64,000 bases of DNA from assembly GCA_015064955.1 (NCBI GenBank), contig SVRD01000007.1:47189-111188 (forward strand), written 5' to 3'. Position 1 is the first letter of the stretch, and each line of letters begins with the position of its first letter. The DNA comes from Oscillospiraceae bacterium. GTDB lineage: Bacteria > Bacillota > Clostridia > Oscillospirales > CAG-382. The notes under the pieces were generated by a model, which was not told the origin of the DNA, did not search any database, and saw only the letters and a list, made by a program, of their open reading frames with translations. Made by a program: the position numbers and the translations under genes. Of the stretch, positions 16,547-25,701 are shown piece after piece.

Positions 16547-17680
16547 ATGAGCGAAAACAGCAATATGCCCGAAAAGAGCGGCTGCGATATTTCTGCACGC
16601 AGAGGCACTGTCGGCGGTCAGGCAATCATCGAGGGCGTTATGATGCGCGGCAAAAAGCACACCGCGATCGCAGTACGCAGAATGGACAATAAAAAAATCG
16701 CGGTATCGAGAAAGGGAAACACCTCGATATCCGATAAGTACAAATTTTTGAAGTGGCCGTTGATACGCGGCGTGGTCAACTTTATCGAATCTATGAAGAT
16801 GTCCTTCACGACTATCACCGAGGGTACCGATATGCTCGGTCTCGACGTTGCCGAGGAGGAGCAATCGAAGCTCGACAAATGGCTCGAGGAGCATTGCGGC
16901 AAATGGCTTATGGGCGTTATCTCCGTGATTTCGCTTATATTGGGAGTTTTGCTCGCCGGTGCACTCTTTATTTTCCTGCCCACTTTTTTGGGCGATCTCA
17001 TCGTTGATGATCTTTTGAATCTCCGCGGTGCCGCAGAGGATATCTGGCGTAACGTCGTAGAGGGTATTTTAAAGGTTATAATCTTCATCGTTTATATCTG
17101 GCTGACCGCGTTTATTCCCGATATGAAACGTGTTTATATGTATCACGGCGCAGAGCATAAGAGTATTTTCTGCTACGAGGCGGGCGAGGAGCTTACCGTC
17201 GAAAACGTAAAGAAGCATTCCCGCTTCCACCCCCGTTGCGGAACGAGCTTTATGTTCTCGATGATAATCCTTTCCATCGCAGTCGGCATAATCTTCCTTT
17301 GGGCTGTCGAAACGGTTTGGCTCCGCAGTCTGTTGAAGATCGCACTGCTTCCTCTCACCGTCGGTATCGGTTATGAATTTATCCGTTATGCCGGCAGACA
17401 CGACAACAAGGTTATTCAGCTGCTTTCGAAGCCGGGTCTTTGGATGCAGAATCTCACCACCCGCGAGCCCTCGGACGATATCATCGAGGTCGGTATAACC
17501 GCGCTTAAATGTGCACTTCCCGACGATTTCGAGGGATTTTACGAGGAATGTCTTGAAAAGCTCAAGGACGAGGAAGAAAGCACCGAGTCGGAAAATGCAC
17601 CTGCTGCCGAAACTGCTTGCTCCGATGAGCAGACCTGCGAGTCGGTACAAGAAAGCGAGGTTGACAGCGTTGACGCTTAA
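16547..17680 (+). CDS. DUF1385 membrane protein (YqhQ-like)
   Basis: 377 aa. The family opening GTVGGQAIIEGVMMRGKKH is at residue 20; MYHGAEHKSIFCYEAGE near 200 and FHPRCGTSFMF near 225 carry conserved His and Cys that have been proposed to bind metal. Hydrophobic helices lie around 120-150, 175-195 and 230-285. The C-terminal 60 residues are Glu/Ser-rich and poorly conserved. The gene overlaps prmC by 11 bp, the usual Firmicute pairing. A TATAAT at 16503-16508 with a weak -35 lies upstream. The function is unknown. Confidence 0.9.
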   Translation: MSENSNMPEKSGCDISARRGTVGGQAIIEGVMMRGKKHTAIAVRRMDNKKIAVSRKGNTSISDKYKFLKWPLIRGVVNFIESMKMSFTTITEGTDMLGLDVAEEEQSKLDKWLEEHCGKWLMGVISVISLILGVLLAGALFIFLPTFLGDLIVDDLLNLRGAAEDIWRNVVEGILKVIIFIVYIWLTAFIPDMKRVYMYHGAEHKSIFCYEAGEELTVENVKKHSRFHPRCGTSFMFSMIILSIAVGIIFLWAVETVWLRSLLKIALLPLTVGIGYEFIRYAGRHDNKVIQLLSKPGLWMQNLTTREPSDDIIEVGITALKCALPDDFEGFYEECLEKLKDEEESTESENAPAAETACSDEQTCESVQESEVDSVDA

Positions 17681-18518
17681 AACGTACAGAACAAAGCTTC
17701 GCGAGATGCTTTGCGAGATATCGCCCGACGAGGGCGACGTTATCGCCGATATGCTTTTGTGCGAGGCACTCAAGACCGAGCGCGGATATCTGCTTGCTCA
17801 TCTTGACGACGAAACTCCCCGTTCGATCGACCCGTTTATCAGCGGCGCTGTGTTTGAGCTTTCGCTCGGCAAGCCGTTGCAGTACGTGCTCGGAAAATGT
17901 AATTTCTACGGCTATGAAATTGAGGTCGGCGACGGAGTATTTATTCCGCGAAGCGACACCGAAATCGGCGTAAAGGCGGCACTCGGTGTATTGAAGGACG
18001 GCGATCTTTTTGCCGATATCTGCAGCGGAAGCGGCTGTATCGCCAAAGCTATCGCTTCCGAAAAGCCGACGGTAAGCGGCTATGCTCTCGAGCTTTCGCG
18101 CAAGGCTTTGCCCTATACCGAAAAGAACCTTTCCGATTGCAGAAACGTTTCGGTCCGCCGCTTCGATGCGCTTGACGAGGACGATTATATCGACCTTGCA
18201 TCTATAATCGAGCGCCCGCTCGACCTTGTTATCTGCAACCCGCCCTATATTCCGACAGAGGATATCAAAACTCTTTCTCCGCAGGTCGGATTTGAGCCCG
18301 AAACCGCGCTCGACGGCGGCGAGGACGGATTGAGATATTACCGTATCGTAACCTCGCTCGTGCCCCATATTCTCAAAAAAGACGGCATACTTATTTTTGA
18401 GATAGGCATCGGTCAGTGCGAGGACGTATCGCGTATTTTACAGGACAACGGCTATTCGGTTGCGGTATTGCGCGATTACGGAAAGATAGACCGAATACTT
18501 CTTGCAAAAAAATATTAA
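17670..18518 (+). CDS. prmC: Peptide chain release factor N5-glutamine methyltransferase
   Basis: 282 aa from the TTG at 17670, placed 9 bp after GAGG; the track's upstream start lies in the DUF1385 gene. It methylates the GGQ glutamine of release factors RF1 and RF2. The SAM-binding motif is DICSGSGCIAKAIA (about residue 110) and the catalytic NPPY motif appears as VICNPPYIPTEDI (about 190). The N-terminal helical domain (LLAHLDDE, LGKPLQYVLGKCNFYG) is complete. It is translated from the DUF1385 mRNA. Confidence 0.93.
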   Translation: MTLKTYRTKLREMLCEISPDEGDVIADMLLCEALKTERGYLLAHLDDETPRSIDPFISGAVFELSLGKPLQYVLGKCNFYGYEIEVGDGVFIPRSDTEIGVKAALGVLKDGDLFADICSGSGCIAKAIASEKPTVSGYALELSRKALPYTEKNLSDCRNVSVRRFDALDEDDYIDLASIIERPLDLVICNPPYIPTEDIKTLSPQVGFEPETALDGGEDGLRYYRIVTSLVPHILKKDGILIFEIGIGQCEDVSRILQDNGYSVAVLRDYGKIDRILLAKKY

Positions 18519-18527
18519 ATAAGTGTA

Positions 18528-18556
18528 TTGACAACAAAGAAAATCCGTACTATTAT
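18528..18556 (+). promoter_or_regulatory. Promoter for the TrmH-like/dprA unit
   Basis: TTGACA (18528-18533), 17 bp, TATTAT (18551-18556). The implied start point near 18563 favours the ATG at 18594 over the one at 18573. Confidence 0.7.
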
Positions 18557-18593
18557 TATATAATATAATGGTATGGATTTTTTTGGTGCGTAT

Positions 18594-19409
18594 ATGAATA
18601 TAAAACGTATAGAATCGCGTAACAATCCCACAATAAAAAGCATAACCGCACTGCGCGACAGGAAAGCAAGAGAAAGCGAGCGCCTTTTCTATTTCGAGGG
18701 AGTGCATCTTCTGGAGGAATATCTGCGCGCGGGCTACCGTCCGAAGTTTTTGTTTCTCCGCGAGGACGTGACGGATAAATACCTTTCGCTTGCCAAAAAG
18801 GCAGAATGCGAGATATACGAGGTGACCGAATCGGTCTATTCCAAGCTGAGCGAGGAAAAAGCACCGCAGGGAATATTTACTGTGTCGGAGCTTCTCCCGA
18901 ATCTGCATTATGCAAGAAATGAAAACGAGCTGGAACAAATGGCGGGAGAGCTGAACGGCAATTCGATAATGCTTGTCGATATGCAGGATAACGGCAACGT
19001 CGGCACTGTGATAAGAACCTCTGCCGCGCTTGATTGCAAGGTTTTGCTTTGCGGTAATTGTGCCGACGTTTATTCGCCGAAAACGGCACGTGCGACAATG
19101 GGCGCGCTTTTCACCAACGATATTTATATCTGCCACGATACATTGAAGGCGATAGCGGCTCTTCGGAATAAACAAATCCGCGTTATCGCTTCCGCGCTTG
19201 ACGAAAGGGCACAGAAACTCGGCGAATATGAAATAAACGAAAACGATTGCTTTGTCGTCGGAAACGAGGGCAAGGGGCTTCCGCAGACGGTTATCGAAAA
19301 ATGCGATATGACCTGCTTTATCCCGATGACCGCAAAGACCGAAAGTTTGAACGCCGCTTCTGCGGCATCGGTGCTGCTCTGGGAGGCTAAACGAGGTAAG
19401 CTGAAATGA
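18594..19409 (+). CDS. SpoU/TrmH-family RNA 2'-O-methyltransferase
   Basis: 271 aa from the ATG at 18594 (an alternative ATG at 18573 would leave almost no leader). The N-terminal substrate-binding domain (IESRNNPTIKSITALRDRKAR) is followed by the three SpoU motifs that form the SAM knot: NVGTVIRTSAA (about 138), VVGNEGKGLP (about 221) and IPMTAKTESLNAASAASVLLWE (about 243). The target, probably a site in 23S rRNA, cannot be told. The stop overlaps the dprA start (ATGA). Confidence 0.9.
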   Translation: MNIKRIESRNNPTIKSITALRDRKARESERLFYFEGVHLLEEYLRAGYRPKFLFLREDVTDKYLSLAKKAECEIYEVTESVYSKLSEEKAPQGIFTVSELLPNLHYARNENELEQMAGELNGNSIMLVDMQDNGNVGTVIRTSAALDCKVLLCGNCADVYSPKTARATMGALFTNDIYICHDTLKAIAALRNKQIRVIASALDERAQKLGEYEINENDCFVVGNEGKGLPQTVIEKCDMTCFIPMTAKTESLNAASAASVLLWEAKRGKLK

Positions 19410-20656
19410 AGGACGCTTTGTTTTATATCTGGCTTCAGCAGGCGTTGGGCTTATACAGCCGCAACGTAAAGGATATTTTCGCGAGGTTTGACAGCATTAC
19501 AGAGATTTATAATTGCGATGATTTTTCGTTTTTGGGCGAAAAACGCGATAAGTATATCAAGCGTCTCGAGAATAAGGATACCTCGGCGGCGTTTGAGATC
19601 CTCAAGCGCTGTGAAGCGATGGGTGTGAATATTACGGGATATTACGATGAGCTTTACCCGAAGGGACTGAAGAGCATCGATGCACCGCCCGCGGCGCTTT
19701 ATTCGATCGGCATCTTAAAAGACCTTAACAAGATTCCCTGTGTTGCGATAGTCGGAACGCGCGATATGTCCGAGCGCGGAAAAACGACTGCCGAAAAGCT
19801 TGCCTATACCTTTGCGAAAAGCGGTGCCTGCGTGGTCAGCGGTCTTGCAAAGGGAATAGATACCGCCGCACACAGAGGTGCGATTATGGCAGACGGATTT
19901 ACAGTCGGCGTTCTCGGCAACCCGATCGGTGATATCTATCCGAAGGAAAACATAAAAGCGTTTGAAACGCTGTATAAGCGCGGGCTTGTAATAAGCGAGC
20001 TATATCCCAGTGCTCCGCGCACAAGGGCGGATTTTCCGAACCGAAACCGAATCATAAGCGGTCTCTGCTCGGCGGTGGTTATTGCCGAGGCTGGCGAAAA
20101 GAGCGGTGCGCTTATCACTGCGCGCCACGGAATCGCACAGGGCAGAAGCGTTTTTGCCGTTCCTGCCGAAATCGGATCAGAGGCTGTCGGAACAAACGCA
20201 TTGATAAAGCAGGGGATCCCGCCGCTTTTGGATCCGAACGACGTGCTCAACGTGCTCTCTCTCGGCTATCCCGACGGCTGTGAAATTTATGAGCCGGCTG
20301 TAACCGAACAGCTTCGCTCATACGGCAATAAATCAAAAGGCGGGGAAGCAAAGCCAAAGCAAGCGCCGAAGCCGAAGCAAGCGCCGAAGTCCGAGCAAAA
20401 GAAAACGCAGATTCCCGAAACAATCCCCGAAATAACGGTTGAGGAAAGCGACGAAGCACAGGAACGCTTTGCGGGCGCATGCTCCGAACGGATACTCGCG
20501 GTGCTCAGGGGAGTAAAACCGTTAAGCATCGATGAGATAGTGCATTTGACGGGAATTCCGGTTTCCGAGGTCATGGCAGAGCTTACGCTGATGGAAATAG
20601 ACGGAAGCGTGATTTCTGCGGTAGGCGGAAGATATATATCCGCGCAATTTAACTGA
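19406..20656 (+). CDS. dprA: DNA-processing protein DprA
   Basis: 416 aa. It loads RecA on incoming single-stranded DNA in natural transformation. Rossmann-like core: VGTRDMSERG (about 112), VVSGLAKGIDTAAHRGAI (about 145), FPNRNRIISGLCSAVVIAEA (about 210). Then comes a Lys/Pro/Gln spacer with a short repeat (PKQAPKPKQAPK, about 315) and a C-terminal winged helix (ILAVLRGVKPLSIDEIVHLTGIPVSEV, about 370). Overlaps the preceding gene by 4 bp. Followed 62 bp later by topA, the usual order. Confidence 0.95.
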   Translation: MKDALFYIWLQQALGLYSRNVKDIFARFDSITEIYNCDDFSFLGEKRDKYIKRLENKDTSAAFEILKRCEAMGVNITGYYDELYPKGLKSIDAPPAALYSIGILKDLNKIPCVAIVGTRDMSERGKTTAEKLAYTFAKSGACVVSGLAKGIDTAAHRGAIMADGFTVGVLGNPIGDIYPKENIKAFETLYKRGLVISELYPSAPRTRADFPNRNRIISGLCSAVVIAEAGEKSGALITARHGIAQGRSVFAVPAEIGSEAVGTNALIKQGIPPLLDPNDVLNVLSLGYPDGCEIYEPAVTEQLRSYGNKSKGGEAKPKQAPKPKQAPKSEQKKTQIPETIPEITVEESDEAQERFAGACSERILAVLRGVKPLSIDEIVHLTGIPVSEVMAELTLMEIDGSVISAVGGRYISAQFN

Positions 20657-20718
20657 TAACGCCTTTTGCGCAAATAAAAAAGGGGCGCAGGGCTTAAAAC
20701 TCTTCAAGGAGATATTTG

Positions 20719-22953
20719 ATGAACACACTGGTAATAGTAGAGTCGCCTTACAAGGCGAATACGATCAAGAGCTTTCTCGGCAAGGGATATAAGGTCAAGT
20801 CGTCTAAGGGGCACGTACGCGATCTTCCCAAAAGCAAGCTCGGTATCGACATTGAAAACGACTTCGAGCCGCAATATATAAACATTCGCGGTAAGGGCGA
20901 GCTTATCAACGAGCTCCGCAAGGAAGCAAAGTCGGCAGACCGCGTATTTCTCGCAGCCGACCCCGACCGCGAAGGCGAAGCGATAAGCTGGCATCTTGCA
21001 AACGTTCTTGCGCTCGACCCCTCAAAGACAAAGCGCATAACCTTTAACGAGGTCACAAAGAACGCGGTTAAGGAAGCGATAAAGAACCCCCGCGATATCG
21101 ATATGAATCTTGTGAACAGCCAGCAGACAAGACGTATTCTCGACCGTCTTGTCGGCTATAAGATAAGCCCGTTTTTGTGGCGTCATATCAAAAACGGTCT
21201 TTCGGCAGGACGTGTTCAGTCGGTCGCTACAAGAATAGTTGTCGAGCGTGAGCAGGAAATAGATGCGTTCGTGCCCGAGGAATTCTGGGTCATCGGCGCA
21301 CTTTTCGTCACCGATAACGGCGAGGTGTTCAAGGCGAAGTATTTCGGCCGCGACGGCAAAAAGACAGAGCTTCAAAGCGAAGCACAGGTCAAATCGGTTT
21401 TGGAAGCTATCGCAAACGGCGATTTTATAGTAACCGACGTGAAGCGTGCGCTCAAGCTCCGCCGTCCCGCACCGCCCTTTATCACCTCCACTCTTCAGCA
21501 GGAGGCAAACAGAAAGCTTTCGTTCCAGTCTCAAAAGACTATGCTTATCGCCCAAGAGCTTTACGAGGGTGTAAATATCGGTGAAAAGAGCACTCACGGT
21601 CTTATTACCTATATGCGTACCGACTCGTTGCGTATTTCCGATGAAGCTCGCGAGGCTGCAAAGAACGTTATTATCAATAACTACGGCAGTGAGTATTATC
21701 CTCAAACGCCCAACAAATACAAGCTTAAAAAGAACGCGCAGGACGCGCACGAGGCGATCCGTCCCACCGATCCCTCAATCACTCCCGATTCGTTGAGAGG
21801 CAAGATCTCCAACGACCAATACAAGCTTTATAAGCTTATCTGGGAACGCTTTATCGCTTCTCAGATGTCTCCCGAGCAGCTCGATACCGTTTCCGCTGAT
21901 ATCGTTTCAAACGGAGTTATATTCCGCGCAAACGGCCATACCGTAAAGTTCAAGGGCTTTGCGGCGGTCTACGGTGATATCGCCGACGATTCGGGCGAGG
22001 AGGAAAGCGGTGCTATGCTTCCCGAGCTTGTCAAGGGCGAAAAGGTTATTGCCAATTCTATCGAGCCCGAGCAGAAGTTCACCCAGCCCCCCGCAAGATT
22101 CACCGAAGGCTCGCTGGTAAAGGTGCTCGAGGAAAAGGGAATCGGCAGACCCTCTACCTACACCGCGACCATTACCACGATAATTTCGAGAGGCTATATC
22201 CGCAGAGAAGGAAAGTTTTTGCTTCCTACCGAGCTCGGCGTAATAACCACCGAAACGATGAAAAAGGCATTTTCGCACATTGTCGACTATAAATTCACCG
22301 CCGAAATGGAGGAGGATCTCGATAAGATCGAGGACGGCACGAGCGAATATATCGCGGTGCTTCACGAGTTTTACCGCCATTTCAGCAAACAACTCGAAGA
22401 GGCGGAAAAGACACTCGGAAGCGAAAAAATCGAGCTTCCCAAGGTCGAAACAGGCATAATTTGTGAAAAGTGCGGTGCGGTGATGGTCGAAAAAACCGGA
22501 CGCTACGGCAAATTTGCCGCTTGTCCCAACTATCCCAAGTGTCGCAATACCAAGCGTTTGGACACGGTTGCCGAAAAGGAAGAGTCCGAAAAGAAGACCG
22601 CCGAGGTCATCGCCGACGAAAAATGCTCCAAGTGCGGAAGCGATATGGTTCTGCGCAAGGGACCCCACGGCAATTTCTTCGCTTGCCGCAACTATCCCGA
22701 ATGTAAGACCGCGATCCCCTATCGCCGTGACAGCGGTATAGCTTGTCCCGATTGCGGAAAGCGCATTATGATAAAACAGACCAAGAGCCGAAAAACTTAT
22801 TATTCCTGCGAGGATTACCCGACTTGCGGATTCTCCTCCTGGGACCTTCCCACCGAACGCAAATGCCCCCAGTGCAACGCGGCGGTGCTGAAGAAAAAGA
22901 ACCGAGAATTTTACTACTGCAAGAACGAATGCGGCTGGACCGAGGGCAAATAA
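20719..22953 (+). CDS. topA: DNA topoisomerase I
   Basis: 744 aa from the ATG at 20719 (AAGGAG 8 bp ahead; the track's TTG adds one codon). Type IA enzyme that relaxes negative supercoils. Toprim motifs VIVESPYKANTIKSFLG at the N-terminus and AADPDREGEAISWHL near 78; the active-site tyrosine lies in THGLITYMRTDSLR (about 302). The C-terminus has four Cys4 zinc ribbons: CEKCG, CSKCG, CPDCG and CPQCN, spanning about 580-740. It follows dprA and precedes plsX by 27 bp. Confidence 0.97.
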   Translation: MNTLVIVESPYKANTIKSFLGKGYKVKSSKGHVRDLPKSKLGIDIENDFEPQYINIRGKGELINELRKEAKSADRVFLAADPDREGEAISWHLANVLALDPSKTKRITFNEVTKNAVKEAIKNPRDIDMNLVNSQQTRRILDRLVGYKISPFLWRHIKNGLSAGRVQSVATRIVVEREQEIDAFVPEEFWVIGALFVTDNGEVFKAKYFGRDGKKTELQSEAQVKSVLEAIANGDFIVTDVKRALKLRRPAPPFITSTLQQEANRKLSFQSQKTMLIAQELYEGVNIGEKSTHGLITYMRTDSLRISDEAREAAKNVIINNYGSEYYPQTPNKYKLKKNAQDAHEAIRPTDPSITPDSLRGKISNDQYKLYKLIWERFIASQMSPEQLDTVSADIVSNGVIFRANGHTVKFKGFAAVYGDIADDSGEEESGAMLPELVKGEKVIANSIEPEQKFTQPPARFTEGSLVKVLEEKGIGRPSTYTATITTIISRGYIRREGKFLLPTELGVITTETMKKAFSHIVDYKFTAEMEEDLDKIEDGTSEYIAVLHEFYRHFSKQLEEAEKTLGSEKIELPKVETGIICEKCGAVMVEKTGRYGKFAACPNYPKCRNTKRLDTVAEKEESEKKTAEVIADEKCSKCGSDMVLRKGPHGNFFACRNYPECKTAIPYRRDSGIACPDCGKRIMIKQTKSRKTYYSCEDYPTCGFSSWDLPTERKCPQCNAAVLKKKNREFYYCKNECGWTEGK

Positions 22954-22980
22954 GCCGGATTCTCGCAACAGGAGAAAATT

Positions 22981-23991
22981 ATGAAGATAACCATAGCAGT
23001 TGATATAATGGGAGGCGACAATCCCGCAAGCGAGCTTGCTTTGGGTGCTGTCAGTGCGGCAAGGATGTTTGCTGCCGATGGGCTCGAGCTTATACTCGTT
23101 GCGACTCCCGAAGCGGCAAAAACGCTTCCCGAGCTTCCCGCAAACGTCAGCGTTCGTACCGCGGAGGGTGTTGTCGAAATGACAGACGACCCCGGTATCG
23201 TTATGAAGGATAAAAAGGATTCAACACTTGTCCTCGCCTGCAATCTTTGCAAGGAGGGTATCGCGGATGCGGTAGTCAGCGCGGGAAATACAGGCGCACT
23301 GTTCACCGCCGCTTCGCTGATAATCCGAAGAATCAAGGGTGTCCGCCGTGCCGCACTCGGCTCGGTGATACCGCTCGAAAGTCCGTTTGTGTTGCTCGAT
23401 TGCGGTGCGAATCTGGACGCGACCCCCGAGGTGCTCTTGCTTTATGCGAAGATGGGCGCTATCTATGCCGAAAACGTGCTCGGAGTGGAAAATCCGCGTG
23501 TTGCACTGCTCAATAACGGCACCGAATCGCACAAGGGTACACCGCTTTACAGCGAGGCTTATAAGCTTTTGTCGGCGGAGGAAAGCTTGAATTTTGTCGG
23601 AAATTGTGAGGGCAAGGCGGTTCCGTTCGGAGCCTGCGACGTTTTGGTTTGCGACGGATTTACCGGTAATATCGCGCTCAAGCTTATCGAGGGAATGGGC
23701 AAGTTTATGTCCAAATCGATAAAGGATATATTCCACGCCACGACTGTTGCCAAGGCTGCGGGCGCGATGACGTTTAGACACACCAAAAAATTAAAGAAAA
23801 AGCTCGATCCCGCAGAATACGGCGGAGCGCCGTTTCTTGGACTTAAAAAGCCTGTTATCAAGGCGCACGGAAGCTCGGATGCACATTCCTTCTTCTCTGC
23901 GATAAAGCAGGCGTTGATGTATTGCCAAGGCGGAACGATCGAAAAGATAACGGAAGGTCTTGCGAAAAAGACCGAGGAGACTGAAGAATGA
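22981..23991 (+). CDS. plsX: Phosphate acyltransferase PlsX
   Basis: 336 aa, full length. It makes acyl-phosphate from acyl-ACP for phospholipid synthesis. The N-terminal VDIMGGDNPASELALGA is diagnostic, with SAGNTGALFTAA near 100, CDVLVCDGFTGNIALKLIEG near 218, and PAEYGGAPFLGLKKPVIKAHGSSDAHSF near 280. It overlaps rnc by 4 bp (ATGA). The acpP gene usually found between plsX and rnc is not here. Confidence 0.96.
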   Translation: MKITIAVDIMGGDNPASELALGAVSAARMFAADGLELILVATPEAAKTLPELPANVSVRTAEGVVEMTDDPGIVMKDKKDSTLVLACNLCKEGIADAVVSAGNTGALFTAASLIIRRIKGVRRAALGSVIPLESPFVLLDCGANLDATPEVLLLYAKMGAIYAENVLGVENPRVALLNNGTESHKGTPLYSEAYKLLSAEESLNFVGNCEGKAVPFGACDVLVCDGFTGNIALKLIEGMGKFMSKSIKDIFHATTVAKAAGAMTFRHTKKLKKKLDPAEYGGAPFLGLKKPVIKAHGSSDAHSFFSAIKQALMYCQGGTIEKITEGLAKKTEETEE

Positions 23992-24707
23992 GTGAGGAAA
24001 AGGATTTTTCACTTCTTGAAAACCGAATAAAATATATCTTCAAGGACAGTCGTCTGCTCACGGTTGCGCTTACCCATTCGTCCTATTGCAACGAAAATCG
24101 CAAAAGAGGCTTTTCGGTAAGCAACGAGCGCAGTGAATTTTTGGGAGATTCTATTCTTTCTGTCATAACTGCGGAATTTTTGTTCAATAAATTCCCCGAA
24201 GCCGACGAAGGATTTTTGACAAGGACGCGTGCCGCGCTTGTTTGCGAGGATACTCTTGCGAAATTCGCAAACAGTATCTCGCTCGGCGATTTTATGCTTT
24301 TCGGCAAGGGAGAATCGGTGCCGTCGGGCGGCCGCCACAGAAAAAGCACTATCGCCGATGCGTTCGAGGCACTTATCGCGGCGATATATCTCGACGGCGG
24401 TATGGAAAGCGCGAAAGCGTTTGTTCTTCCCTTTATTACGTCATCGGTCGACAGTGTTATAAAGGCGGGAACAGAGGATTACAAATCGCGTCTTCAGAGA
24501 ATTGTCCAGCAAACACCCGAGGAGGTGCTTTCCTATACCCTTGTCGGTGAGGAGGGCCCGCCACACGACCGTACCTTCAGCTATGAGGTATATCTGAATT
24601 CCAACCTTTTGGGCAAGGGCAAGGGCCGCTCGAAGCGCGAAGCCGAGCAGGTCGCGGCGAGAGAAGCTTTGATCCTTTTGGGAGAGCTTGATGAATCCGA
24701 TGCGTAA
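23988..24707 (+). CDS. rnc: Ribonuclease III
   Basis: 239 aa. It cuts double-stranded RNA during rRNA and mRNA maturation. The signature NERSEFLGDSILSVITAEFLF is at about residue 44, the second catalytic acidic cluster in ADAFEALIAAIYLDGG near 118, and a dsRNA-binding domain covers about 160-235 (DYKSRLQRIVQQ...SKREAEQVAAREAL). Start ATG at 23988 overlaps plsX. Its end overlaps the radical SAM gene by 17 bp. Confidence 0.96.
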   Translation: MSEEKDFSLLENRIKYIFKDSRLLTVALTHSSYCNENRKRGFSVSNERSEFLGDSILSVITAEFLFNKFPEADEGFLTRTRAALVCEDTLAKFANSISLGDFMLFGKGESVPSGGRHRKSTIADAFEALIAAIYLDGGMESAKAFVLPFITSSVDSVIKAGTEDYKSRLQRIVQQTPEEVLSYTLVGEEGPPHDRTFSYEVYLNSNLLGKGKGRSKREAEQVAAREALILLGELDESDA

Positions 24708-25698
24708 TTTCCCATTTTTCGTGCCGCACGCGGGTTGTCCGAATTGCTGTGTTTTTTGCTCGCAAACCAAGATAACCGGCGAAAAGTGCGAAAAGGATAT
24801 AAATACCGAGCTTGCCGAGCTTCGCAATATGCTCGACGCGGTTAAAGACGGCAACGAAAACGACCGTATCGCTTTTTTCGGCGGGAGCTTTACCGCTATT
24901 GCATATGAGCGAATGACGACTCTGCTCGAAACCGCAAACGAATATATAAAGCAGGGTGTCGCAGGGGGGATACGTATCTCCACAAGACCCGATTGCATCG
25001 ACTCGGAAATACTCGGCGTTTTAAAAAAATACAACGTGACGAATATCGAAATCGGGGTGCAGTCGGTCGACGACAGAGTGCTCGCCTCCTCGGCGCGCGG
25101 ACACAGCGCGGAGGATAGCTATAAGGCGGCGGAGCTGATAACGAAAAACGGTTTTGTGCTTTGCGGGCAAATGATGATCGGGCTTCCCGATTCCGACTTG
25201 GAAAGCGAGCTTTCAACCGCGAAAGCGATATGCGCGATGGGCGCTTCCGAGGCGAGAATTTACCCGACGGTTGTTTTCGAGGATACCGAGCTTCTTTCGA
25301 TGACCGAAAGAGGTGAATATAAACCGCTTTCGCTTGACGAAGCGGTTGAACGCAGTGCGAAATGCTACCGTGTCTTTTTGGAAGCGGGTGTCAAGCTGCT
25401 GCGTATCGGACTGCATTCGTCCGAAAACCTGAAAAATGCGCCCTACGGGGCGAACCACGCGGCTATCGGCGAATTGGTCAAAAGCCGTGTTTATACAGAT
25501 ATTATTTGCGAAGCGGCGGGCGATTGCCGCGGCAAAAGGATTATTATCGGCATCAGAAAAGAGGATATTTCGATGCTGTGCGGACATAAAGGCTCCGCAA
25601 TAAAACGGCTAAAGGAGCAGACGGGCTGTGCCGACGTTGAAATTGTCGGCTCGGAGCTTGAGCAATTCTGCCCGACAGTCAGAATAAGGAGTGTATAA
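24691..25698 (+). CDS. Radical SAM protein (Elp3-like group)
   Basis: 335 aa from the ATG at 24691 with GGAG 6 bp before it. The cluster motif C-x3-C-x2-C is HAGCPNCCVFCSQ (about residue 15); FFGGSFTAI, ISTRPDCID, EIGVQSVDD and GQMMIGLPDSD follow in the order usual for this group. It resembles the COG1243-like radical SAM protein that many Clostridia carry between rnc and smc. The C-terminal acetyltransferase domain of true Elp3 is missing. Function unknown; tRNA modification is a reasonable guess. Confidence 0.85.
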   Translation: MNPMRNFPFFVPHAGCPNCCVFCSQTKITGEKCEKDINTELAELRNMLDAVKDGNENDRIAFFGGSFTAIAYERMTTLLETANEYIKQGVAGGIRISTRPDCIDSEILGVLKKYNVTNIEIGVQSVDDRVLASSARGHSAEDSYKAAELITKNGFVLCGQMMIGLPDSDLESELSTAKAICAMGASEARIYPTVVFEDTELLSMTERGEYKPLSLDEAVERSAKCYRVFLEAGVKLLRIGLHSSENLKNAPYGANHAAIGELVKSRVYTDIICEAAGDCRGKRIIIGIRKEDISMLCGHKGSAIKRLKEQTGCADVEIVGSELEQFCPTVRIRSV

Positions 25699-25701
25699 AA
25701 T

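Noticed and set aside
20341-20400. Tandem repeat in dprA
   Set aside because: It is a short Lys/Pro/Gln linker repeat within the coding frame, ordinary for the spacer before the winged helix.
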